This document shows, piece by piece, positions 22,158-34,560 of a stretch of DNA of 64,000 nucleotides (position 1 is its first letter; every line of letters begins with the position of its first letter). The stretch is taken from contig CM076996.1 of the NCBI GenBank assembly GCA_039090855.1, positions 48,388,469 to 48,452,468 on the forward strand, read 5' to 3'. Below the pieces are notes generated by a model. The model worked only from the letters and a program-made list of their open reading frames with translations. It was not told the DNA's origin and ran no database searches. The position numbers and the translations under genes are program-made. The stretch is from Macrothele yani. Lineage: Eukaryota; Arthropoda; Arachnida; Araneae; Macrothelidae.

Positions 22158-23340
22158 TTTTTTCTTTCGTTTGGACCTAGTGATTCCTTTATTTCAAATA
22201 CAAGATCATAAAAGATATTTACAAAGTATTTACATTTCCCTTGCGGGATTACAAAGTGTTATTATTATTTATAATACATTCTACCAGGGTATTTACACTA
22301 GGGATCCAAACATCGAAATTCTTCTGTCATCTATGACTCTTTATCCGTAGTCTCGCCTTCTGTCCTTCGGTCTTGATCTGTCTCTTCATCCGTCCTTCGA
22401 TCTTCATCTGTCCTGCGGAAGAGGGTGTCCTCCGAGGCGATGATTACCTTGATCATTTCAACGAAGCCTTGCCCTTGGTGACCTCCAAAAAGCTTCTATG
22501 TCGTCAATTTTCTCCGCATCCGGTAGCAGAATCCTACGCTTGCCTGAAAGGGAAGAGCATTGAAAGAGCAAATGAGACATGTCTGCGGCCTTGGCTACAC
22601 AGAGACATGCTCTAGCCTTAATCCCCAACCGGCAGTAATATTCCGGGCAGATGCCATTGCCCGTGTATATTTGATTAAGGTAACCATTACATTGCACCCT
22701 TTTAACCGAGACCCAGGGGAAGATTCATTCCATCTTTTCTGCCACTCCACCACTATGGCAGTATGCATATGCGTTCGCACACTTTGATGCTGCGTTTTAG
22801 TTGGAATTTCGACCCCTCAAAATTTCGTGGCCTCTTTGGCCAATTGATCTGCGCGCTCTTTCTCCCTGGTTCCAACATGGCTTTGGACCCAGTGAAAGTT
22901 TACTCCATCCATTCCCATGAACCCTAATTGGGTCTTGATTTCCTTAACTATGGGATTTCGTCTACGATACCCATCTATAGCATTCACAGCAGCTTTGCTG
23001 TCTGAATACAAGTTTATTGTGTCATCCCACTGGTTGGTGCCAGCCCAAACCAGTGCTTGCGTTATCGCCAGGAGTTCCGCTTGGAAGACGGAGGCCTCAT
23101 GCGACAATCCAATGCGTTCTGCGATCACTTCCCTGCCGTCTGAGAATCCGCAGAACGCTGCCCCCACGGACCCGTCCAGTTTGGAACCATCCGTAAATAG
23201 CTCCGTACCGACGTTCGTGGGGGTTCCGGGTTCCGAGTCCCAAGTGGGGCATATCTCATATCTCTCTGGTCCAGTCATTTTATTTGACTTCACGTCTTCC
23301 CACCATATTGGGTAAGTAAAACGTTTCCTCCGTTTGCATA
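22158..23340 (-). mobile_element. LINE copy B, C-terminal part and 3' UTR
   Basis: A 5'-truncated LINE on the minus strand. From its 5' side it holds the RNase H domain (22817-23293), a C-terminal knuckle region (about 22500-22700) and a 3' UTR to the T run at 22158. The region at 22500-22790 reads in other frames, with ARNITAGWGLRLEHVSV and KAADMSHLLFQCSSLSG visible, so the gene is broken. Confidence 0.8.
22817..23293 (-). pseudogene. LINE RNase H domain fragment
   Basis: The frame encodes a complete type I RNase H fold of the kind found at the end of some LINE ORF2 proteins, where it removes RNA from RNA:DNA hybrids during reverse transcription. Catalytic positions are visible: Asp in LFTDGSKLDGSVGAAF, Glu in ASVFQAELLAITQAL, Asp in NLYSDSKAAVNAI, and the final acidic residue in HVGTREKERADQLAKEA. 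The upstream sequence shows no reverse transcriptase, so the element is truncated. A TGA ends the frame just after the domain although homologous sequence continues in other frames. R1-, Jockey- and I-type elements are all possible sources. Confidence 0.85.
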
Positions 23341-23534
23341 TATAAAAAGCAAAGGTGTTATTTACTTACATAAGGTCATCAATCAATAATTTTAACCGAT
23401 GCATTCTATTCGCTATTGTTCACTTCAGCAAAACTCTTCCTAAAATAATTTGTATGTGCTCACAGTTCGTACTTAGTTTCAGGAGTTATCAGACTAATAT
23501 TATTAATTTTTTTCACTGGATGCCATCAACGTTT

Positions 23535-24000
23535 GTTACCAAGGTGAGTCAAAAGTTCGTCCCGATTTTTCTTGTGCAAAGCACAGGCCAGCGTCGATAG
23601 AGTACCGCGATGACGTTGCATTTGGCACGGAGCCGCATTGTATTACCAGGTGAGTAGAGAATGCAGTTTGGTAAAAGTACTTTTATGGTATTCTTAAGCC
23701 GTTTTCAGAAAAAAAAAAAAAGGATTAAACGTGGTAGCAGCAGCGAGAGGAACTCATGCAGTTAAAGGCGACGAAATAGTGGACAGGAGCACTGCCCGAA
23801 AATTCTTCCGGCGTTTCAGTGCTGACGACATCAGTCTCAGAGTCAAGCTAAGGTCAGGAAGCCCTCCGACCACAAACACAGGCTGGTCGAAGCTGTGAGC
23901 GCGAACCCCGGTGCAGGTACACAACAATTGGCAGCTGATGTGTAGTCTTCTCAATACACCATCATTCGTCCCCGGCATCAGTCTAGTTTACTCTTGTAAG
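23535..24000 (+). pseudogene. mariner-type fragment, N-terminal transposase part
   Basis: GGTGAGTCAAAAGTTCGTCC near 23543 resembles a mariner end. Downstream the plus strand carries GDEIVDRSTARKFFRRFSAD near 23770-23830 and, after a frame change, HRLVEAVSANPGAGTQQLAA near 23880-23935. These two blocks are the N-terminal DNA-binding half of a mariner transposase. The catalytic half is absent. It is a short dead fragment. Confidence 0.7.
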
Positions 24001-24603
24001 TAAGTTTCTAGTTTATAATCTGCAGATCTGAAAGGTACTTGCAAAAATAATTCCATTAATCATTATCTCCTTGTTTTCCCAGTTAAATGACTGAAATGCA
24101 TTGAGCAGTGAATGCTAGCTAAGTAGGCATAATATCTACACTTCTTTTGTCTTCTTTTTTCCGCAGTTTTAATCCAAGGGTTAGCCGCTAGTACAGAAGT
24201 TCTCTCCATTTCATTCTGTTCTGTGTGTCCTATCTTCTTGCTTTGTCTTCTTGTCTTTTAAACAATTTTTTCCTAACATATTTTCTTTGCCGTCCTACTG
24301 ACTAAATTTCTGGCATCTCCATTATCATTACATTTCTAATTGTGCGTTCGTTCCCTTTCCTCTGAATAAGTTGAGTCCATCTGAGAAGATTCTCTCGATT
24401 TTTCGATTTTCAAATACATTTACAAATGTATGATACAGGTGACTGTTTAAATACATATACTTCTTGTTCTATTGCTGATTTATTTTTGTTTTTCTTTAAT
24501 CGGTCATTCTGTAGCGACAACAAGATTTTCTATGCATTTCTCAGCTGTACCCGAGGCCAAATTTTCACTCGGGATAGTACATGTACACTATCCTACAATT
24601 AAT
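24001..24603. other. No recognisable feature
   Basis: About 600 bp of T-rich sequence between the mariner fragment and the tandem array, without identified content. Confidence 0.5.
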
Positions 24604-24611
24604 ATCCTGGA

Positions 24612-27600
24612 CTCTGCATGTCTATAAATGATCTATATTTACAGGAAATTTTATATTGTGTGCTGAGATTTTTGGGCCTATCTCGGCCTCTGGACTTCGT
24701 AGAGTACTCTCCACCAGTTTTTGTAAATGGCAGCCGATATGTTCTGCCATTCGGCCTTCAAAGCAGTGACCTTTGCTGGGCGATTTCTTCTTCGACGAGA
24801 CCCTCTATCCAGTTCATCCTAGAGATTCTCTGTAAGGTTCAAGTCAAGACTCTGGGCTGACCAGTCCAACTTTTCGACACCCATATCCTCAAACCTATCG
24901 GTAACAACGCGCGCAGTAAGACATGGTGCGTCGTCTTGCTGATAGAGCTATGAGCCTTCCCCTCTGCATGTCTATAAGTAATCTATATTCACAGGAAATT
25001 TTACATTGTGTGCTGAAACGTTTGAGCCTATCTCGGCCTCTGGACTTCGTAGAGTACTCTCCATCAGTTTTTGTAAATGGCAGCCGATATGTTCTGCCAT
25101 TCGGCCTTCAAAGCAGTGACCAGCTCGTCTTTGTTTGTTGGGCGATTTCTTCTTCGACGGACCCCTCTATCCAGTTCATCCTAGAGATTCTCTGTAAGGT
25201 TCAAGTCAAGACTCTGGGCTGACCAGTCCAACTTTTCGACACCCATATCCTCAAACCTATCGGTAACAACGCGCGCAGTAAGACATGGTGCGTCGTCTTG
25301 CTGATAGAGCTATGAGCCTTCCCCTCTGCATGTCTATAAGTAATCTATATTCACAGGAAATTTTATATTGTGTGCTGAAACGTTTGAGCCTATCTCGGCC
25401 TCTGGACTTCGTAGAGTACTCTCCATCAGTTTTTGTAAATGGCAGCCGATATGTTCTGCCATTCGGCCTTCAAAGCAGTGACCAGCTCGTCTTTGTTTGT
25501 TGGGCGATTTCTTCTTCGACGGACCCCTCTATCCAGTTCATCCTAGAGATTCTCTGTAAGGTTCAAGTCAAGACTCTGGGCTGACCAGTCCAACTTTTCG
25601 ACACCCATATCCTCAAACCTATCGGTAACAACGCGCGCAGTAAGACATGGTGCGTCGTCTTGCTGATAGAGCTATGAGCCTTCCCCTCTGCATGTCTATA
25701 AGTAATCTATATTCACAGGAAATTTTATATTGTGTGCTGAAACGTTTGAGCCTATCTCGGCCTCTGGACTTCGTAGAGTACTCTCCATCAGTTTTTGTAA
25801 ATGGCAGCCGATATGTTCTGCCATTCGGCCTTCAAAGCAGTGACCAGCTCGTCTTTGTTTGTTGGGCGATTTCTTCTTCGACGGACCCCTCTATCCAGTT
25901 CATCCTAGAGATTCTCTGTAAGGTTCAAGTCAAGACTCTGGGCTGACCAGTCCAACTTTTCGACACCCATATCCTCAAACCTATCGGTAACAACGCGCGC
26001 AGTAAGACATGGTGCGTCGTCTTGCTGATAGAGCTATGAGCCTTCCCCTCTGCATGTCTATAAGTAATCTATATTCACAGGAAATTTTATATTGTGTGCT
26101 GAAACGTTTGAGCCTATCTCGGCCTCTGGACTTCGTAGAGTACTCTCCATCAGTTTTTGTAAATGGCAGCCGATATGTTCTGCCATTCGGCCTTCAAAGC
26201 AGTGACCAGCTCGTCTTTGTTTGTTGGGCGATTTCTTCTTCGACGGACCCCTCTATCCAGTTCATCCTAGAGATTCTCTGTAAGGTTCAAGTCAAGACTC
26301 TGGGCTGACCAGTCCAACTTTTCGACACCCATATCCTCAAACCTATCGGTAACAACGCGCGCAGTAAGACATGGTGCGTCGTCTTGCTGATAGAGCTATG
26401 AGCCTTCCCCTCTGCATGTCTATAAGTAATCTATATTCACAGGAAATTTTATATTGTGTGCTGAAACGTTTGAGCCTATCTCGGCCTCTGGACTTCGTAG
26501 AGTACTCTCCATCAGTTTTTGTAAATGGCAGCCGATATGTTCTGCCATTCGGCCTTCAAAGCAGTGACCAGCTCGTCTTTGTTTGTTGGGCGATTTCTTC
26601 TTCGACGGACCCCTCTATCCAGTTCATCCTAGAGATTCTCTGTAAGGTTCAAGTCAAGACTCTGGGCTGACCAGTCCAACTTTTCGACACCCATATCCTC
26701 AAACCTATCGGTAACAACGCGCGCAGTAAGACATGGTGCGTCGTCTTGCTGATAGAGCTATGAGCCTTCCCCTCTGCATGTCTATAAGTAATCTATATTC
26801 ACAGGAAATTTTATATTGTGTGCTGAAACGTTTGAGCCTATCTCGGCCTCTGGACTTCGTAGAGTACTCTCCATCAGTTTTTGTAAATGGCAGCCGATAT
26901 GTTCTGCCATTCGGCCTTCAAAGCAGTGACCAGCTCGTCTTTGTTTGTTGGGCGATTTCTTCTTCGACGGACCCCTCTATCCAGTTCATCCTAGAGATTC
27001 TCTGTAAGGTTCAAGTCAAGACTCTGGGCTGACCAGTCCAACTTTTCGACACCCATATCCTCAAACCTATCGGTAACAACGCGCGCAGTAAGACATGGTG
27101 CGTCGTCTTGCTGATAGAGCTATGAGCCTTCCCCTCTGCATGTCTATAAGTAATCTATATTCACAGGAAATTTTATATTGTGTGCTGAAACGTTTGAGCC
27201 TATCTCGGCCTCTGGACTTCGTAGAGTACTCTCCATCAGTTTTTGTAAATGGCAGCCGATATGTTCTGCCATTCGGCCTTCAAAGCAGTGACCAGCTCGT
27301 CTTTGTTTGTTGGGCGATTTCTTCTTCGACGGACCCCTCTATCCAGTTCATCCTAGAGATTCTCTATAAGGTTCAAGTCAAGACTCTGGGCTGACCAGTC
27401 CAACTTTTCGACACCCATATCCTCAAACCTATCGGTAACAACGCGCGCAGTAAGACATGGTGCGTCGTCTTGCTGATAGAGCTATGAGCCTTCCCTCTGC
27501 ATGTCTATAAATAATCTATATTTACAGGAAATTTTATATTGTGTGCTGAAATTTTTGAGCCTATCTCGGCCTCTGGACTTCGTAGAGTACTTTCCACCAG

Positions 27601-30600
27601 TTTTTGTAAATGGCAGCCGATATGTTCTGCCATTCGGCCTTCAAAGCAGTGACCAGCTCGTCTTTGTTTGTTGGGCGATTTCTTCTTCGACGGACCCCTC
27701 TATCCAGTTCATCCTAGAGATTCTCTATAAGGTTCAAGTCAAGACTCTGGGCTGACCAGTCCAACTTTTCGACACCCATATCCTCAAACCTATCGGTAAC
27801 AACGCGCGCAGTAAGACATGGTGCGTCGTCTTGCTGATAGAGCTATGAGCCTTCCCCTCTGCATGTCTGTAAATAATCTATATTTACAGGAAATTTTATA
27901 TTGTGTGCTGAGACTTTTGGGCCTATCTCGGCCTCTGGACTTCGTAGAGTACTCTCCACCAGTTTTTGTAAATGGCAGCCGATATGTTCTGCCATTCGGC
28001 CTTCAAAGCAGTGACCAGCTCGTCTTTGTTTGTTGGGCGATTTCTTCTTCGACGGACCCCTCTATCCAGTTCATCCTAGAGATTCTCTATAAGGTTCAAG
28101 TCAAGACTCTGGGCTGACCAGTCCAACTTTTCGACACCCATATCCTCAAACCTATCGGTAACAACGCGCGCAGTAAGACATGGTGCGTCGTCTTGCTGAT
28201 AGAGCTATGACCCTTCCCCTCTGCATGTCTGTAAATAATCTATATTTACAGGAAATTTTATATTGTGTGCTGAGACTTTTGGGCCTATCTCGGCCTCTGG
28301 ACTTCGTAGAGTACTCTCCACCAGTTTTTGTAAATGGCAGCCGATATGTTCTGCCATTCGGCCTTCAAAGCAGTGACCAGCTCGTCTTTGTTTGTTGGGC
28401 GATTTCTTCTTCGACGGACCCCTCTATCCAGTTTATCCTAGAGATTCTCTATAAGGTTCAAGTCAAGACTCTGGGCTGACCAGTCCAACTTTTCGACACC
28501 CATATCCTCAAACCTATCGGTAACAACGCGCGCAGTAAGACATGGTGCGTCGTCTTGCTGATAGAGCTATGAGCCTTCCCCTCTGCATGTCTATAAGTAA
28601 TCTATATTCACAGGAAATTTTATATTGTGTGCTGAAACGTTTGAGCCTATCTCGGCCTCTGGACTTCGTAGAGTACTCTCCATCAGTTTTTGTAAATGGC
28701 AGCCGATATGTTCTGCCATTCGGCCTTCAAAGCAGTGACCAGCTCGTCTTTGTTTGTTGGGCGATTTCTTCTTCGACGGACCCCTCTATCCAGTTCATCC
28801 TAGATATTCTCTATAAGGTTCAAGTCAAGACTCTGGGCTGACCAGTCCAACTTTTCGACACCCATATCCTCAAACCTATCGGTAACAACGCGCGCAGTAA
28901 GACATGGTGCGTCGTCTTGCTGATAGAGCTATGAGCCTTCCCCTCTGCATGTCTGTAAATAATCTATATTTACAGGAAATTTTATATTGTGTGCTGAGAC
29001 TTTTGGGCCTATCTCGGCCTCTGGACTTCGTAGAGTACTCTCCACCAGTTTTTGTAAATGGCAGCCGATATGTTCTGCCATTCGGCCTTCAAAGCAGTGA
29101 CCAGCTCGTCTTTGTTTGTTGGGCGATTTCTTCTTCGACGGACCCCTCTATCCAGTTCATCCTAGAGATTCTCTATAAGGTTCAAGTCAAGACTCTGGGC
29201 TGACCAGTCCAACTTTTCGACACCCATATCCTCAAACCTATCGGTAACAACGCGCGCAGTAAGACATGGTGCGTCGTCTTGCTGATAGAGCTATGACCCT
29301 TCCCCTCTGCATGTCTGTAAATAATCTATATTTACAGGAAATTTTATATTGTGTGCTGAGACTTTTGGGCCTATCTCGGCCTCTGGACTTCGTAGAGTAC
29401 TCTCCACCAGTTTTTGTAAATGGCAGCCGATATGTTCTGCCATTCGGCCTTCAAAGCAGTGACCAGCTCGTCTTTGTTTGTTGGGCGATTTCTTCTTCGA
29501 CGGACCCCTCTATCCAGTTCATCCTAGAGATTCTCTATAAGGTTCAAGTCAAGACTCTGGGCTGACCAGTCCAACTTTTCGACACCCATATCCTCAAACC
29601 TATCGGTAACAACGCGCGCAGTAAGACATGGTGCGTCGTCTTGCTGATAGAGCTATGAGCCTTCCCCTCTGCATGTCTGTATAAGTAATCTATATTCACA
29701 GGAAATTTTATATTGTGTGCTGAAACGTTTGAGCCTATCTCGGCCTCTGGACTTCGTAGAGTACTCTCCATCAGTTTTTGTAAATGGCAGCCGATATGTT
29801 CTGCCATTCGGCCTTCAAAGCAGTGACCAGCTCGTCTTTGTTTGTTGGGCGATTTCTTCTTCGACGGACCCCTCTATCCAGTTCATCCTAGATATTCTCT
29901 ATAAGGTTCAAGTCAAGACTCTGGGCTGACCAGTCCAACTTTTCGAAACCCATATCCTCAAACCTATCGGTAACAACGCGCGCAGTAAGACATGGTGCGT
30001 CGTCTTGCTGATAGAGCTATGAGCCTTCCCCTCTGCATGTCTATAAATAATCTATATTTACAGGAAATTTTATATTGTGTGCTGAAATTTTTGAGCCTAT
30101 CTCGGCCTCTGGACTTCGTAGAGTACTTTCCACCAGTTTTTGTAAATGGCAGCCGATATGTTCTGCCATTCGGCCTTCAAAGCAGTGACCAGCTCGTCTT
30201 TGTTTGTTGGGCGATTTCTTCTTCGACGGACCCCTCTATCCAGTTCATCCTAGAGATTCTCTATAAGGTTCAAGTCAAGACTCTGGGCTGACCAGTCCAA
30301 CTTTTCGACACCCATATCCTCAAACCTATCGGTAACAACGCGCGCAGTAAGACATGGTGCGTCGTCTTGCTGATAGAGCTATGAGCCTTCCCCTCTGCAT
30401 GTCTGTAAATAATCCATATTTACAGGAAATTTTATATTGTGTGCTGAGACTTTTGGGCCTATCTCGGCCTCTGGACTTCGTAGAGTACTCTCCACCAGTT
30501 TTTGTAAATGGCAGCCGATATGTTCTGCCATTCGGCCTTCAAAGCAGTGACCAGCTCGTCTTTGTTTGTTGGGCGATTTCTTCTTCGACGGACCCCTCTA

Positions 30601-33275
30601 TCCAGTTCATCCTAGAGATTCTCTATAAGGTTCAAGTCAAGACTCTGGGCTGACCAGTCCAACTTTTCGACACCCATATCCTCAAACCTATCGGTAACAA
30701 CGCGCGCAGTAAGACATGGTGCGTCGTCTTGCTGATAGAGCTATGAGCCTTCCCCTCTGCATGTCTATAAATAATCTATATTTACAGGAAATTTTATATT
30801 GTGTGCTGAAATTTTTGAGCCTATCTCGGCCTCTGGACTTCGTAGAGTACTTTCCACCAGTTTTTGTAAATGGCAGCCGATATGTTCTGCCATTCGGCCT
30901 TCAAAGCAGTGACCAGCTCGTCTTTGTTTGTTGGGCGATTTCTTCTTCGACGGACCCCTCTATCCAGTTCATCCTAGAGATTCTCTATAAGGTTCAAGTC
31001 AAGACTCTGGGCTGACCAGTCCAACTTTTCGACACCCATATCCTCAAACCTATCGGTAACAACGCGCGCAGTAAGACATGGTGCGTCGTCTTGCTGATAG
31101 AGCTATGAGCCTTCCCCTCTGCATGTCTGTAAATAATCTATATTTACAGGAAATTTTATATTGTGTGCTGAGACTTTTGGGCCTATCTCGGCCTCTGGAC
31201 TTCGTAGAGTACTCTCCACCAGTTTTTGTAAATGGCAGCCGATATGTTCTGCCATTCGGCCTTCAAAGCAGTGACCAGCTCGTCTTTGTTTGTTGGGCGA
31301 TTTCTTCTTCGACGGACCCCTCTATCCAGTTCATCCTAGAGATTCTCTATAAGGTTCAAGTCAAGACTCTGGGCTGACCAGTCCAACTTTTCGACACCCA
31401 TATCCTCAAACCTATCGGTAACAACGCGCGCAGTAAGACATGGTGCGTCGTCTTGCTGATAGAGCTATGACCCTTCCCCTCTGCATGTCTGTAAATAATC
31501 TATATTTACAGGAAATTTTATATTGTGTGCTGAGACTTTTGGGCCTATCTCGGCCTCTGGACTTCGTAGAGTACTCTCCACCAGTTTTTGTAAATGGCAG
31601 CCGATATGTTCTGCCATTCGGCCTTCAAAGCAGTGACCAGCTCGTCTTTGTTTGTTGGGCGATTTCTTCTTCGACGGACCCCTCTATCCAGTTTATCCTA
31701 GAGATTCTCTATAAGGTTCAAGTCAAGACTCTGGGCTGACCAGTCCAACTTTTCGACACCCATATCCTCAAACCTATCGGTAACAACGCGCGCAGTAAGA
31801 CATGGTGCGTCGTCTTGCTGATAGAGCTATGAGCCTTCCCCTCTGCATGTCTATAAGTAATCTATATTCACAGGAAATTTTATATTGTGTGCTGAAACGT
31901 TTGAGCCTATCTCGGCCTCTGGACTTCGTAGAGTACTCTCCATCAGTTTTTGTAAATGGCAGCCGATATGTTCTGCCATTCGGCCTTCAAAGCAGTGACC
32001 AGCTCGTCTTTGTTTGTTGGGCGATTTCTTCTTCGACGGACCCCTCTATCCAGTTCATCCTAGATATTCTCTATAAGGTTCAAGTCAAGACTCTGGGCTG
32101 ACCAGTCCAACTTTTCGAAACCCATATCCTCAAACCTATCGGTAACAACGCGCGCAGTAAGACATGGTGCGTCGTCTTGCTGATAGAGCTATGAGCCTTC
32201 CCCTCTGCATGTCTATAAATAATCTATATTTACAGGAAATTTTATATTGTGTGCTGAAATTTTTGAGCCTATCTCGGCCTCTGGACTTCGTAGAGTACTT
32301 TCCACCAGTTTTTGTAAATGGCAGCCGATATGTTCTGCCATTCGGCCTTCAAAGCAGTGACCAGCTCGTCTTTGTTTGTTGGGCGATTTCTTCTTCGACG
32401 GACCCCTCTATCCAGTTCATCCTAGAGATTCTCTATAAGGTTCAAGTCAAGACTCTGGGCTGACCAGTCCAACTTTTCGACACCCATATCCTCAAACCTA
32501 TCGGTAACAACGCGCGCAGTAAGACATGGTGCGTCGTCTTGCTGATAGAGCTATGAGCCTTCCCCTCTGCATGTCTGTAAATAATCCATATTTACAGGAA
32601 ATTTTATATTGTGTGCTGAGACTTTTGGGCCTATCTCGGCCTCTGGACTTCGTAGAGTACTCTCCACCAGTTTTTGTAAATGGCAGCCGATATGTTCTGC
32701 CATTCGGCCTTCAAAGCAGTGACCAGCTCGTCTTTGTTTGTTGGGCGATTTCTTCTTCGACGGACCCCTCTATCCAGTTCATCCTAGAGATTCTCTATAA
32801 GGTTCAAGTCAAGACTCTGGGCTGACCAGTCCAACTTTTCGACACCCATATCCTCAAACCTATCGGTAACAACGCGCGCAGTAAGACATGGTGCGTCGTC
32901 TTGCTGATAGAGCTATGAGCCTTCCCCTCTGCATGTCTGTAAATAATCTATATTTACAGGAAATTTTATATTGTGTGCTGAGACTTTTGGGCCTATCTCG
33001 GCCTCTGGACTTCGTAGAGTACTCTCCACCAGTTTTTGTAAATGGCAGCCGATATGTTCTGCCATTCGGCCTTTAAAGCAGTGACCAGCTCGTCTTTGTT
33101 AGTTGGGCGATTTCTTCTTCGACGGACCCCTCTATCCAGTTCATCCTAGAGATTCTCTATAAGGTTCAAGTCAAGACTCTGGGCTGACCAGTTCAACTTT
33201 TCGACACCCATATCCTCAAACCTTTTGGTAACAGCGCGCGCAGTAAGACATACAGATAGAGGTATGAGCCTTCCC
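24612..33275 (-). repeat. 362-bp tandem array (~24 units) derived from a Tc1 transposase gene
   Basis: Twenty-three full units start at ATGGTGCGTCGTC (24923, 25285, 25647 and so on to 32888), preceded by one partial unit with an internal deletion. Spacing is 362 bp except 361 at 27457 and 364 at 29628. Read on the minus strand each unit encodes the Tc1 block QQDDAPC (second catalytic Asp), then LTARVVTDRFEDMGVEKLDW, DLNLTENL with the catalytic Glu, and DELVTALKAEWQNIS. A TAG replaces the Trp after ENL. The unit joins DNA just past the gene's 3' end back to a point before the second Asp. At its right edge the array runs smoothly into the rest of the same gene. Units fall into types A, B and C, with seven near-identical A units at the left. 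Confidence 0.95.
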
Positions 33276-33596
33276 CACAGCATTGCTACAACGTTGTAGA
33301 GCATAATTGTCCATGACATCTAGGTAGAGAGCTCACAGTATTGATGGTTTTCTCCGAAGCGAATAAGATACCAAAGTCGAACAACCGAAAACTGCTCGAT
33401 AACATCACTCTGCCTCCACCAAATTTCATTGTCGGTAAGATGCAGTTTGGAAGGTACCTTTCTCCCGGCATCCCTCACACCCAGGAACGACCATGTGACT
33501 GTAGACTGTGTATCGTGACTCGTAAGTCCAATTCACAGTTTTCCATTGTCAACAGTCCAGAACTGACATTCCTTACACAGCGCAAATAGGCCTGTT
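33276..33596 (-). pseudogene. Tc1-like transposase, middle part, cut by the palindromic element
   Basis: The minus strand here continues the gene that the satellite derives from. Visible are DNGKLDLRVTIHSLQ, then PGERYLPNCILPTMKFGGG and a degenerate block that would be VMVWGCFS in relatives. It belongs between the first catalytic Asp and the QQDDAP block. The N-terminal part lies 14.5 kb away at 48149-48460, beyond the palindromic element, whose CCTGTT duplication (33591-33596) is the last six bases here. The gene is further broken by frame changes, so it was probably already dead or dying. Its product would have been a TA-specific cut-and-paste transposase. Confidence 0.8.
33591..33596. repeat. 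6-bp target site duplication, left
   Basis: CCTGTT immediately before the left terminus AGTAGTAG matches CCTGTT at 48149-48154 right after CTACTACT. A 6-bp duplication is the established signature of Polinton/Maverick insertion. Confidence 0.9.
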
Positions 33597-33636
33597 AGTA
33601 GTAGAAAATGACCGATTCTGGCTAAAACCGGAGCCA

Positions 33637-33720
33637 TAGACTTAACATTAGGTGTCGGCCGGAGCAGCCGGAGCCAGCCGGAGCAAGCTGCAGCCGAGCG
33701 AACGGAGGGGGCGTGGTCAG
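33637..33720. repeat. GC-rich subterminal CCGGAGC repeats, left
   Basis: CCGGAGC or close variants occur at least five times between 33637 and 33695, close to the terminus (ACCGGAGCC, GGCCGGAGCAG, CCGGAGCCAG, CCGGAGCAAG). The mirror lies at 48025-48115. Its high GC content contrasts with the AT-rich interior. It may be a terminal protein-binding zone, but that is inference. Confidence 0.7.
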
Positions 33721-34120
33721 TAGCAGCCTCCAATTCCCCGCTGCAATTTTTCCCCCTCCGACCGAAGGGTGTGCTTATCTCCGAAGATAATAGTATTTAT
33801 TGGACTTTGTCGAATTTTGGGGGAAATCAATGAAGGCTTATTCCTTTTTTTTTTTAATTTAATGAAGGTTGTTTCTTTATTTATTTTCCCCTCTCTCGAC
33901 CCCATCCCCTTAGGTTATTGTTATGTAAAACGTTTTTTCCCTCGTAATTTGTTGATGTATTTTTTTCAATTAATTTTCATGAATTCCTCATGTGTCTTCC
34001 CTAATGAAAATTATGTAGGGTAAGTATTAATTAATCATTTCTCTTTTTTTTCTCGAATAATACGGTCATGTCCTCATCTCAAGAAATGTTATTATGATAT
34101 CTTATTTTTGTTCATAAATG

Positions 34121-34560
34121 TTTGATTTTGAGGGATGGCAACGCCCGAGTGGGAAAGGGGTTGGATATAGGGGGATGGCAACTCGATGTGTTGCCCCCTA
34201 GCGGTGCTTCTTGGAACTTTCGATTGATCTTTGATTTTGAGGGATGGCAACGCCCGAGCGGAAAAGGGGTTGGATATAGGGGGATGGCAACTCGATGTGT
34301 TGCCCCTAGCGGTGCTTCTTGGAACTTTCGATTGATCTTTGATTTTGAGGGATGGCAACGCCCGAGTGGGAAAGGGTTGGATATAGGGGATGTCAACTCG
34401 ATGTGCTGCCCCCTAGCGGTGCTTATTGGAACTTTCGATTGATCTTTGATTTTGGGGGATGGCAACGACCGAGTGGGGAAAGGGCACTGCGTAGGTGTTA
34501 GATATGATGATGCTTCTTGGAACTTTCGATGGATCTTTGATTTTGAGGGATGGCAACGAC
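34121..34560. repeat. ~108-bp minisatellite in the left arm
   Basis: Units start TTTGATTTTGAGGGATGGCA at 34121, 34230, 34338, 34445 and 34536, with spacings 109, 108, 107 and 91. Each holds GGAACTTTCGATTGATC and TGTTGCCCCCTAGCGGTGC. The first four are similar and the last is shortened. A further start at 35749 belongs to the duplicated block. Confidence 0.9.

Noticed and set aside
24923..33076. Repeated 99-codon plus-strand frames starting MVRRLADRAMSLPLCMS in each 362-bp unit
   Set aside because: They are the antisense of the Tc1 transposase segment. The minus strand shows the conserved Asp and Glu blocks; the plus-strand frames are open only because the units are near-identical.
24612..33275. 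CRISPR-like array
   Set aside because: The repeats are 362 bp, adjoin without unique spacers, and derive from a transposase gene in an animal-type genome.
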